A DNA stretch of 64,000 nucleotides from JABFSS01 sp964449445. Its GTDB lineage: Bacteria > Patescibacteriota > Gracilibacteria > Peribacterales > Peribacteraceae. The notes below the pieces were generated by a model. It saw nothing but the letters and a program-made list of their open reading frames with translations, did no database searches and had not been told where the DNA came from. The stretch spans positions 29,029 through 93,028 of the forward strand of contig CAYUZT010000006.1 in NCBI GenBank assembly GCA_964449445.1, read 5' to 3'. Shown here one piece after another: positions 33,363 through 40,742 of this stretch (its first letter is position 1; each line of letters starts with the position of its first letter). Both the position numbers and the translations under genes were made by a program.

Positions 33363-35030
33363 ATGCGAAAAATCTGTGCAAACTCCTGGTGCAAAGCGGC
33401 ATTTGAGATCTTGGAGGATGATCGCGCGATGGCGGCGAAGTTTGATGTGGAGTGGGATCCGAAGCATTGCCCTTCCTGCAGGCACATCTACCGCGCAATG
33501 TTTGCCGCCAACCTGATTCTCCACAGCAGGAAATCCGATCTTTCCGGCAAGTCTCTTCTCTCTATTTTCAGCGAACGAAAGCCGTTTCCCGTGTACTCGG
33601 TGGACGAGTGGTGGAGTGATAGCTGGGATGGAATGACGTACGGCCAGCCTGTCGATCTTTCCCGTCCATTCTTTCCACAATTCGAAAATCTTTTTGTGAA
33701 AGTTCCCAAAATGGCCACGTTGAATGAAAACAGCGAGAACTGTGATTACAGCTGCAACACCGGCAACACAAAGAATGCGTACTATTGTTTGCGCGCGTAC
33801 AGATCCGAGGACATGTACTACTCGGAATCTGTCACCGGATACAACCATGATCTCATCGACTGTCTTAGATGCCAGAAATCCAGCGAATGTTGGGAGTGTG
33901 TGCAGTGCGTGGACTGCCACTACGGCGTGTTTCTGCATCGGTGCTTCGGCACGCGCGACAGCGCCTTCTGTATCGACTGCCGGGGCTGCGACAATTGTCT
34001 GTTCTGCTCGAATTTGCGCAATACGTCGTACCACGTGGATAACCGTCCTGTTTCCAAAGAGGAATTCACGAAAATCAAAGCGACTGTCCTCGATGGGCGC
34101 CAGTCCACATTGCTGCAGAATCTGGAAAGAATGAACAATGTACACAAGCGAACGATCTGGCCGAATGTCTTGCAAGTAAATTGCGAAGACTGCCGGGGTG
34201 ATCAGTTGCTCAATTGCAAAGCCTGCGTTGAATGCTACGACTGCTGCAATTGTTTCCAGAATCGACAATGTTGGGATCTTTCACCGAGCAAGGAATGCGT
34301 CAGTTGGATGGAGGTGACCAGAGGTGGCATTGGCGAACTCGTGTTCAACTCCGGCAGCATCGGCGGAGGAAATTACTTCATCCGCATGTGTGCAAAATGC
34401 CGACTGAGCAGTAATCTGACGTACTGCATCGACTGCTACTCCTGCAAAGACTGCTTTGGATGCACGGGACTTCGTAACAAGCAGTTCTGCATTCTCAATA
34501 CGCAATACACAAAGGAGGAATACGAAAAAACGGTGCGCGATGTGATCACACACATGAAGAAGACGGCTGAGTGGGGACAATTTTTCCCGGTGGACTGCTC
34601 CCCTTTTGCATTCAATGAGTCATCAGCAATGACCTACCTCACCCTTTCGAAGGAAGAAGTCCTCTCGCGCGGCTGGCGATGGGAGGATCAACCGGAACTT
34701 TCGCAAGATGGAGAAGAGCATCGTTCAACACTCCCCGACAGTATCGATGAAGTGACCGATGACATCACAACGAAAATTCTCTTCTGCGAACAAACAGGAC
34801 GAAAATTCAAAATCATTCCACAGGAATTGCACTACTACCGGCTTTTCCACTGTCCCCTCCCTCGTCATCATCCCGATGTTCGCATGCGGCGCAGGCGCGA
34901 CATGCTCAATCCCTACCGGCTGTGGAAAAGAAAGTGCGCGAAGTGCGCAGCGAACATCGAAACCTCGTTTGCGCCGGACAGGCCGGAGATCGTCTACTGC
35001 GAGCGTTGTTATCTTGAAACAGTCTACTGA
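33363..35030 (+). CDS. CRP12: most divergent cysteine-rich paralog
   Basis: This 555-residue paralog closes the array. It has an altered first metal pair (C-A-N-S-W-C, four residues between Cys instead of two), CPSC in place of CPDC, and Ser for the third Cys (RKSDLSGK). The linker after the second Cys module is also variant (SPFAFNESSAMTYLTL). Two Cys-repeat modules are clear (CIDCRGCDNCLFCSNLRNTSYH, then CIDCYSCKDCFGCTGLRNKQFC). The C-terminal module keeps CAKC and CERC and ends YLETVY. A REP and an echo of the gene tail follow. Its drift at the edge of the array fits an older or relaxed copy. Confidence 0.84.
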   Translation: MRKICANSWCKAAFEILEDDRAMAAKFDVEWDPKHCPSCRHIYRAMFAANLILHSRKSDLSGKSLLSIFSERKPFPVYSVDEWWSDSWDGMTYGQPVDLSRPFFPQFENLFVKVPKMATLNENSENCDYSCNTGNTKNAYYCLRAYRSEDMYYSESVTGYNHDLIDCLRCQKSSECWECVQCVDCHYGVFLHRCFGTRDSAFCIDCRGCDNCLFCSNLRNTSYHVDNRPVSKEEFTKIKATVLDGRQSTLLQNLERMNNVHKRTIWPNVLQVNCEDCRGDQLLNCKACVECYDCCNCFQNRQCWDLSPSKECVSWMEVTRGGIGELVFNSGSIGGGNYFIRMCAKCRLSSNLTYCIDCYSCKDCFGCTGLRNKQFCILNTQYTKEEYEKTVRDVITHMKKTAEWGQFFPVDCSPFAFNESSAMTYLTLSKEEVLSRGWRWEDQPELSQDGEEHRSTLPDSIDEVTDDITTKILFCEQTGRKFKIIPQELHYYRLFHCPLPRHHPDVRMRRRRDMLNPYRLWKRKCAKCAANIETSFAPDRPEIVYCERCYLETVY

Positions 35031-35065
35031 TACGATCTTGTACAACTTGCAGCTAGAGAGCGAAG

Positions 35066-35128
35066 CCCACCGTAGCTCCGCCAGGAGCGAAGGTGGGTGA
35101 AAAGTGTTATTTGGAAGTGGTGTATTGA
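35066..35128 (+). repeat. REP-like element (class B) plus echo of a CRP tail
   Basis: CCCACCGTAGCTCC...GGAGCGAAGGTGGG (35066-35097) is followed at once by codons for E-K-C-Y-L-E-V-V-Y-stop (35099-35128), a CRP C-terminus lying 68 nt after the CRP12 stop and out of its frame. The echo starts at the same codon of the family tail as the one after CRP10. Confidence 0.7.
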
Positions 35129-35136
35129 TCGAAGAA

Positions 35137-35172
35137 CCCTCACCCTAACCCTCTCCCTTAAAAGGGAGAGGG
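35137..35172. repeat. REP-like element (class A, inverted)
   Basis: CCCTCACCCTAA precedes CCCTCTCCC TTAAAA GGGAGAGGG, the reverse orientation of the copies after CRP1-CRP3. It closes the CRP array on the right. Confidence 0.75.
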
Positions 35173-35237
35173 AACTGTTTTCTCTTTTGCTGGAAGCCAA
35201 TCTCTGGCACACTATACCGTATGGCACTGCGGTACAT

Positions 35238-35272
35238 CCCTTCGACTCGTCGCTCCGCTCCTCACTCAGGGC
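35238..35272. repeat. REP-like element (class C)
   Basis: CCCTTCGACTCGTCGCTCCG...CACTCAGGGC, an inverted relative of the element after CRP10, lies just upstream of the VirD4-like ATPase gene. Together with the two preceding elements it fills the 266-bp gap between 35031 and 35296. Confidence 0.65.
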
Positions 35273-35296
35273 AGGACCCTTACCTCACGTAATACT

Positions 35297-37540
35297 ATGG
35301 CTGGTCTGCGATTTATGCATATCGTTATTCCTCAGGGAGTCGAGGGAAGCAAGAAACTCGAATCCCGGTTTCAGGAATTGCTCGTGAACTTGTGGAATAC
35401 GTTCACCGGCTCGCGCATATCCTTGGAGTTCTATGGGTACGCACAGTACACGTACTTTTACATCGTCCTCGACGAGAAACTCTATGAGACTGTGGAAGGT
35501 CTCATTTACTCAACATTCCCGGATGCCGAGGTAAAGGAAACGAAAGACTACACGTTGAACTTCGATCCCAAGAAGCAGGCGCTCGCGGGTGCGGATATGA
35601 CGCTGCATCACGCGGACATTTACCCGATCAAAACCTACGACATGTTCGAGGAAGATAGCGCCGCGCGTCTGCTCTCAGTCATCAGCAAGATCGGCCGCGA
35701 CGATCAAGTATGGGTGCAGATTCTCTCGGAACCCAAGGATGATACCGGCGCGTTCCACTACCTGCGCAACTGGCGCAGGCGCCGCGCGGATGCGGGACAT
35801 TTCTTTTCGCTGCGGGATCGTCTGCGCGAAGGAGGGCGTAAGGGCGTCAGTCACCGGCGCCACGAAAAGGCTGCGGAGAAAGCAGGAATCAAACCATACC
35901 GCGTCAGCATCCGCTGCGCCTACATCGCGCCGAATGCCGCAACCGCAAGCCAGAGATTGGAAGCCGTGATGTCGAGCTTCTCGCAGTTCAACGAGAAGGA
36001 CATCAACGAGATGCACGGTCATCAGACCAACAAAACAGAGAAGTTCATCGAACAGTACCGAGCGCGGATCCACGCGGTGCCGTTCATCCTGAGCGCCAAG
36101 GAAGTCGCGACGCTCTACCACTTCCCGAACGCCGATTTCGTGCCGCACATCGTCCACGTGCTCGCGCGCAAATCCGATCCGCCGCAAGATCTGCCCAAGG
36201 CAGGGGAAAGCGACGTGAGCGCGTTTGGCGTGACCAACTACCACAACAACTTTGTGCCCTTCGGGATCCGCCGAAGCGATCGACGCAGACACCTCTACAC
36301 CATCGGAAAATCGGGTGCCGGAAAAAGCAAACTTCTGGAACTCCTCATACACGCAGATCTGATGAATGGTGAAGGCATCGCAGTGCTCGATCCCCACGGT
36401 GATTTGATCGACGCGATCATGCGCTACATTCCAGAGAACCGTGTGAATGACGTGGTGCTCCTGGATCCGGGAGATACGGAGTTCCCCATCGCCTTCAACC
36501 CGCTCGAAAAGGTCGACGAAGCCTTCAAGATGCAGGTGACGATTGGCTTCCTGCAGATTTTCAAGAAGCTCTTCGGCAATAACTGGAGTGATCGGCTCGA
36601 GCACGTGCTTCGCTACACGACGCTCGCTCTGCTCGATAGTCCGAATACTACCGTCCTGAGCATCCTCAAAATGCTGACGGACAAGAACTACCGCCAGAAG
36701 ATCGTCTCGCGCATCCAGGATTCCGTCGTCAAGAACTTCTGGGTCGCGGAATTCGCTGCCTGGAGCGAAAAATTCGATGCTGACGCGATCACTCCCCTGC
36801 TCAACAAAGTTGGTCAGTTCGTGGCAACCAACATGATCCGTAACATCATCGGCCAGCCGAAGACCAAGTTCGACATCCGCGAGATCATGGACAAGAAGAA
36901 GATCCTGCTGATGAAAGTGTCGAAGGGACTTTTGGGTGAGGAGAACTCGTCGCTCATCGGTTCCATGTTCATCACCAAGCTCTACCAGGCCGCGATGAGC
37001 CGCGCCGATACTGCAGAAGACAAGCGGACGGACTTTTACTTCTACGTCGATGAGTTCCAGAACTTCGCAACCGATACATTCGCAGAAATTCTGAGTGAGG
37101 CCCGCAAATACAAGTTGAATATGACGCTGGCACACCAGTACATGGGTCAATTGAACGATGTCGTTCGCAAAACCGTCTTTGGTAACGTCGGTTCCATCAT
37201 CAACTTCCGCGTGGGTGCGGAAGACGCGGTGATTTTGGCTGAGGAATACACACCGGTCTTTAAGGAACGCGACATCATTAACCTGGGCGTCCGGGAGTTC
37301 TACATTAAAATGTCTGTCAGCGGAGAACTCCGCGAAGCGTTTTCGGGCCGGACGCTGGATGTGCCGAAAATTGTGAGAGATTGGACACCGGAGATCATCG
37401 CCTCCTCGCGGCAGAAGTACTGCCTCCCGAGGGTCGACGTGGAAACGATGATGAAAAAGTGGGACGAAGCCGCCTCGGCACCGCCGAGCAAGGAGGAGCA
37501 GGCGGCAGTGGAGGAGCAATTTGAGGAGCCACTGATTTAA
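35297..37540 (+). CDS. VirD4/TraD-like conjugation-type ATPase
   Basis: The 747-residue protein is a type IV secretion/coupling-type ATPase of the TraD/TrwB-like P-loop group. Walker A is TIGKSGAGKSKLLELL (about 334-349), with LDPHGDLIDAIM soon after; Walker B is FYVDEFQNFATDTF (about 582-595), followed by ARKYKLNMTLAHQYMGQL. The N-terminal about 300 residues are a less conserved domain shared with the paralog at 51753-54461, and the protein has no clear membrane anchor. Such ATPases move DNA or protein across the envelope; no relaxase or VirB genes are seen in the window, so the cargo is unknown. It may serve a CPR-type DNA uptake or secretion machine. Confidence 0.85.
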   Translation: MAGLRFMHIVIPQGVEGSKKLESRFQELLVNLWNTFTGSRISLEFYGYAQYTYFYIVLDEKLYETVEGLIYSTFPDAEVKETKDYTLNFDPKKQALAGADMTLHHADIYPIKTYDMFEEDSAARLLSVISKIGRDDQVWVQILSEPKDDTGAFHYLRNWRRRRADAGHFFSLRDRLREGGRKGVSHRRHEKAAEKAGIKPYRVSIRCAYIAPNAATASQRLEAVMSSFSQFNEKDINEMHGHQTNKTEKFIEQYRARIHAVPFILSAKEVATLYHFPNADFVPHIVHVLARKSDPPQDLPKAGESDVSAFGVTNYHNNFVPFGIRRSDRRRHLYTIGKSGAGKSKLLELLIHADLMNGEGIAVLDPHGDLIDAIMRYIPENRVNDVVLLDPGDTEFPIAFNPLEKVDEAFKMQVTIGFLQIFKKLFGNNWSDRLEHVLRYTTLALLDSPNTTVLSILKMLTDKNYRQKIVSRIQDSVVKNFWVAEFAAWSEKFDADAITPLLNKVGQFVATNMIRNIIGQPKTKFDIREIMDKKKILLMKVSKGLLGEENSSLIGSMFITKLYQAAMSRADTAEDKRTDFYFYVDEFQNFATDTFAEILSEARKYKLNMTLAHQYMGQLNDVVRKTVFGNVGSIINFRVGAEDAVILAEEYTPVFKERDIINLGVREFYIKMSVSGELREAFSGRTLDVPKIVRDWTPEIIASSRQKYCLPRVDVETMMKKWDEAASAPPSKEEQAAVEEQFEEPLI

Positions 37541-37622
37541 TCGGTGGCTTCCCAAAGACCTGCAGCCTTTGCAAGATACTTTTTTCACCTGTGTTTCTTA
37601 AATGGGGATATGATGATTGTCG

Positions 37623-38039
37623 ATGTCCTTGTTTCTGTTAGATCGCCTGAAGGATAATGCAGCCGAGAAAGGAAATGTTCACTCTAGAAGTGGATTCGCA
37701 AAGACCACCTACATCACGGGTGCTGAATTTGACGAGTTTACGAAAGTTCTCAACCGGCTAGAAGAGGACGCTCAGAGAACTGGCGAAACGCACATACGCG
37801 AATGGTGTGCACTGGCACGAACTCAGCTGAATGAACTACTTGAGCATCCGGTCATGGCTTTAGTTCGTTTGAGGTTTCTTCGTCATATCTACAAGCAATT
37901 GTTCACTGATAAACAGTCTTCAGCATTACACAGTAAAGAGAGTATGATTCCTTCTCCTTCCCTTCTCCTATGCAGCAACTCCCCTCTCGCGCAGCCTGGC
38001 TCTTCTTCTTCCGGTCGCTCATCGTTCTCTTGTTCCTGA
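37623..38039 (+). CDS. Hypothetical protein, 138 aa
   Basis: Unrecognised, soluble and helical (FDEFTKVLNRLEEDAQRTG and WCALARTQLNELLEHPVMALVRLRFLR). ATG 37623 is preferred over the TTG two codons upstream. The C-terminal 23 codons overlap the start of the bPH2 gene in another frame; that Ser-rich end may be a drifted extension. Its role is not evident. Confidence 0.5.
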   Translation: MSLFLLDRLKDNAAEKGNVHSRSGFAKTTYITGAEFDEFTKVLNRLEEDAQRTGETHIREWCALARTQLNELLEHPVMALVRLRFLRHIYKQLFTDKQSSALHSKESMIPSPSLLLCSNSPLAQPGSSSSGRSSFSCS

Positions 38040-38491
38040 CGTTCTTCATTGGAGTCTTCATCGCGGGATTTATCGCCGAGATTGGCGCAGAACTCGGCCT
38101 TTCCGAGAATGCTCTGGCATCGGTTGGAACGGGATTCTTCCTGGTCCTCCTCGCGCTCGCCGTCCTCTTCTTCATTTGGGCAAAACTGAGCGCTCACTTC
38201 TACCGCTACGAACTGCGCAGTGACGGCTTCCGCAAGGAACACGGCGTCATTAACAAGAAGTACGTGACGATTCCCTACAGCAAGATCCAGAACGTCGATA
38301 TCAACCGCGGACTCCTCGCGCGCATCCTGGGCCTCTCGGATCTCCACATCCAGACGGCGGGAGCAAGCGCTACTGTCGGGCGGTACGGCATGCAGATGGG
38401 TGGTGCCGAAGGAATGTTGCCGGGTCTGGAGATCAACGTCGCGGAAGAGTTGCGCGATGAGTTGATCAAACGGTCGGAAGCGTTGCGGTGA
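37970..38491 (+). CDS. bPH2-domain (YdbS/YdbT-like) membrane protein
   Basis: The 173-residue protein has two transmembrane helices (about 11-36 and 51-75) followed by a bacterial pleckstrin-homology-like bPH2 domain (about 80-165). The family core IPYSKIQNVDINRGLLARILGLSDLHIQTAG is clear. Such proteins are common in Gram-positives and CPR bacteria; one role suggested for relatives is in the membrane stress response. The start overlaps the end of the preceding gene by 70 bases, and the strong first helix supports it. Confidence 0.8.
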   Translation: MQQLPSRAAWLFFFRSLIVLLFLTFFIGVFIAGFIAEIGAELGLSENALASVGTGFFLVLLALAVLFFIWAKLSAHFYRYELRSDGFRKEHGVINKKYVTIPYSKIQNVDINRGLLARILGLSDLHIQTAGASATVGRYGMQMGGAEGMLPGLEINVAEELRDELIKRSEALR

Positions 38492-38506
38492 GTGAGGTTC
38501 AATCAC

Positions 38507-38797
38507 TCATTTAAGCCGCATCATGCCGTTGATCGGCATCGAGCCGCCCTTCATCATCTTTCCTTTGTCGCCGCCCATTCCACTGGCAACGAGGAGCGCT
38601 GCGAGAAGGCATCCTGCAATTCCGACCCCCAGCAACCAGAGCCCGAGGGATTTGAGCTTCGGTCCCGAGAGATGCTTCACCGCCCACGCAACAAGCATGA
38701 TGACGCCCGCAACAACTAATATGGGCGAGAGTTTTTGGAGGATAAACAAAAATCCGATAGAAGGACCGTAACCGCCGATGGAAAGGGGTGCCATCAT
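38507..38797 (-). CDS. Small membrane protein, two TM helices
   Basis: The 96-residue protein is unrecognised. It has hydrophobic helices at about 12-42 and 50-72 (VVAGVIMLVAWAV and LGLWLLGVGIAGCLLAALLV), then a Gly/Met/Lys-rich tail (GMGGDKGKMMKGGSM). It is convergent with the bPH2 gene. It may be an accessory envelope subunit, but nothing in the sequence says which. Confidence 0.55.
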   Translation of the reverse strand: MMAPLSIGGYGPSIGFLFILQKLSPILVVAGVIMLVAWAVKHLSGPKLKSLGLWLLGVGIAGCLLAALLVASGMGGDKGKMMKGGSMPINGMMRLK

Positions 38798-38818
38798 GGG
38801 AAGAAGGGGGAAGAAATA

Positions 38819-38895
38819 TGGTGGGCAATACTGGATTCGAACCAGTGACCTTACGAATGTGAATCGTACGCTCTAACCAGCTGAGCTAATTGCCC
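38819..38895 (-). tRNA. tRNA-Val (CAC)
   Basis: The minus strand folds as a full cloverleaf. The acceptor stem is GGGCAAT/ATTGCCC, the D arm is GCTC-AGCTGGTTA-GAGC, the anticodon stem is TACGA/TCGTA around TTCACAT (anticodon CAC, reading GUG), and the T arm is ACTGG-TTCGAAT-CCAGT. The discriminator A is followed by an encoded CCA (38819-38821). The short extra arm is normal. Confidence 0.95.
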
Positions 38896-38953
38896 GGAGA
38901 GTCCAGAGTCTAGCCATACTGCCCTCTCTCTCGCAATCAGTTAGACTCTCTTC

Positions 38954-39790
38954 ATGCCCCGCCTGATCATCAACGCCGACGATTTGGGAATGAATACCTC
39001 CCGCACACACGGGATTTTTCAGGCGTTTGAGTTCGGTATCGTTACGAATGCAACACTCATCTGTAATGGAAGTGATGCCGAAAGGACCGCGCGACATGCG
39101 CGGGAGAAAGATCTCCCAACGGGACTGCACCTTAACCTTACGAGTGGCTCGCCCCTGAGCAGACCGCAGGATGTTTCGAGTCTGCTGGAAGGAACCGGCG
39201 ATTTTCGCGGCCGTCATGAGCAGCGTCGGGCATTGGAGAATGGTGACGTTGATCCGCTGCACATCGAACGAGAGATCCGCGCGCAGATGGAGTGGTTTTT
39301 AGAACATCACGGCGCGCCGACACATGTGGATGGCCACCATCACATCCACATTCATCCCGCCGTCACTCCCCTGCTCATCCCCATTCTCGAGCGCTACGGG
39401 ATTGGCTTCGTGCGGATTCCTGCGGAAGAACCATTACCACCATACGGTTACGTGATTGAGAAAGAGCAATTGGAGGCAACACAGGCTCTTTCGCGGGAAG
39501 CCCTGCACGCAAAAACACTCTTCACTGCACATGGCATCCGTACGACGGATCACTTTCGTGGAACAACGCTGAGTGGCAACGCATCACAGAAAAATCTCCG
39601 ACATATTCTCACGCGACTGCCGGAAGGAACGACGGAGTTAATGGTCCATCCCGGCAGTCCCACTCCTATTGGCAGTGATTTCGATCTGGATCCACAACGG
39701 CAGACGGAACTCGCGATGCTCACGAATCCCGACGTCCGGATAGTGCTGCAGGAACGGAAGATTGAATTATGTTCATTCGAAGACCTCTAG
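38954..39790 (+). CDS. ChbG/YdjC-family carbohydrate deacetylase
   Basis: The 278-residue protein belongs to the YdjC/ChbG-HpnK family of metal-dependent deacetylases acting on N-acetylated sugars such as chitooligosaccharides or on hopanoid intermediates. It shows the metal-site motif INADDLGMN (6-14), LHLNLTSG (about 58-65) and HVDGHHHIHIHP (about 118-129). The length is normal and no signal peptide is seen, so it is cytosolic. A TAGACT box lies 6 nt before the ATG. It is adjacent to the tRNA-Val gene and has no obvious operon partner. Confidence 0.88.
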   Translation: MPRLIINADDLGMNTSRTHGIFQAFEFGIVTNATLICNGSDAERTARHAREKDLPTGLHLNLTSGSPLSRPQDVSSLLEGTGDFRGRHEQRRALENGDVDPLHIEREIRAQMEWFLEHHGAPTHVDGHHHIHIHPAVTPLLIPILERYGIGFVRIPAEEPLPPYGYVIEKEQLEATQALSREALHAKTLFTAHGIRTTDHFRGTTLSGNASQKNLRHILTRLPEGTTELMVHPGSPTPIGSDFDLDPQRQTELAMLTNPDVRIVLQERKIELCSFEDL

Positions 39791-39805
39791 TGCTCCACTG
39801 TCTTT

Positions 39806-40021
39806 TTATTGATACTTTTCTGGCGTCGGAAATTTTGTGTCGTATAAATCAATACAATCATCGTCAGTCACCTGACCTCCGTTAATCACCGCCCTCCGTA
39901 TGATTTCTCGCAGACGCGCTGACTTTCCCAACAGTCTCTTGCCTACACTGGAACTTTTTGAACCCTTATCGTCCGCCACTTGCACCTCGCGATCATCAAG
40001 ACTCTTTTTCTTGGCACACAT
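39806..40021 (-). CDS. Small basic hypothetical protein
   Basis: The 71-residue product is unrecognised. It is Lys/Ser-rich at first (CAKKKSLDDREVQVADDKGSK-like composition) and then has a helix with LREIIRRAVINGG and an acidic end. It is convergent with the deacetylase gene. A TATACT-like sequence lies about 25-30 nt upstream of the ATG on the minus strand. Confidence 0.45.
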   Translation of the reverse strand: MCAKKKSLDDREVQVADDKGSKSSSVGKRLLGKSARLREIIRRAVINGGQVTDDDCIDLYDTKFPTPEKYQ

Positions 40022-40054
40022 AGATCAAAGAGAAGTTTAGCAGAGTATACAATA

Positions 40055-40660
40055 CTAATCTTTCTTCGCAAACTCCGGATCCCTCTCTAATCGGCTCTCC
40101 TCGGGCAAAATCTGCCCCTGGTATTTACTGAACGGCTTCGCATGGTACGGAGTATCCGCCGGGCTGCTCATCTGTTCGAAGGCAATCTGGCAAATGCGCA
40201 TGCCGGGGTAGAGCGCGATCGGCATGCGGTTTAAGTTGCTGATTTCGAGGGTGATGGTTCCAGAAAATCCCGGATCGACGAAACCTGCGGTCGAGTGCAC
40301 GATGATGCCGAGTCGACCGAGACTGCTCCGGCCTTCCACGCGAGCGACAAGATCATCGGGAACTGTGAGAATTTCCTGCGTGACTCCGAGCACAAACTCT
40401 CCTGGCTGCACCATATAGGGATCGCCGTCGGAAATCGTGATCATGCGCATGTTGCCCTGGAGCGTCTCCGGCCTGCGGGGATCGATGACGGCGAACTTGC
40501 TGTGTTCGTAGAGTTTGAAGGAATTCCCGAGGTGAAAATCCATGCTGCTTGCGTGGATATGCTCCGCGTATTTGTCGGCATCGAGTTGCCCATTGGGAAA
40601 CTCGATTTTCACTCTGCCTGTCTGAATTGCCAGTTTGATGTCCCTATCGGAGAGAATCAT
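40055..40660 (-). CDS. dcd: dCTP deaminase
   Basis: The 201-residue enzyme deaminates dCTP to dUTP (or, in the bifunctional form, to dUMP) for thymidylate synthesis. It has the dUTPase-like fold signatures MILSDRDIK at the start, ARVEGRSSLGRLGIIVHSTAGFVDPGF (about 110-136, with the catalytic Glu in the following TLEISN) and YPGMRICQIAFEQ. It is slightly longer than usual by an acidic C-terminal tail. A TACGCT box lies 6 nt before the ATG on the minus strand. Confidence 0.93.
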   Translation of the reverse strand: MILSDRDIKLAIQTGRVKIEFPNGQLDADKYAEHIHASSMDFHLGNSFKLYEHSKFAVIDPRRPETLQGNMRMITISDGDPYMVQPGEFVLGVTQEILTVPDDLVARVEGRSSLGRLGIIVHSTAGFVDPGFSGTITLEISNLNRMPIALYPGMRICQIAFEQMSSPADTPYHAKPFSKYQGQILPEESRLERDPEFAKKD

Positions 40661-40742
40661 GCGCGAAGCGTAGCATTAGACCAGAAAATCTCCCAAAGTT
40701 TCTTGGCAGACAGAAGGCCTCTGCATAGACTGAGAATCCCCT

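Noticed and set aside
8589..35030. CRP proteins as ferredoxins, rubredoxins or metallothioneins
   Set aside because: They lack the C-x2-C-x2-C-x3-C-P ferredoxin pattern and the paired C-x2-C-G rubredoxin sites, and they are far too long and structured for metallothionein.
8488..35172. Repeated hairpins considered as a CRISPR array
   Set aside because: Copies are kilobases apart, differ in sequence, sit at gene ends and have no regular spacers; no cas genes are present.
35675..37588. 637-codon open frame opposite the VirD4-like ATPase
   Set aside because: It is the antisense shadow of a well-supported gene, with no domain of its own; high GC at third positions keeps the opposite strand open.
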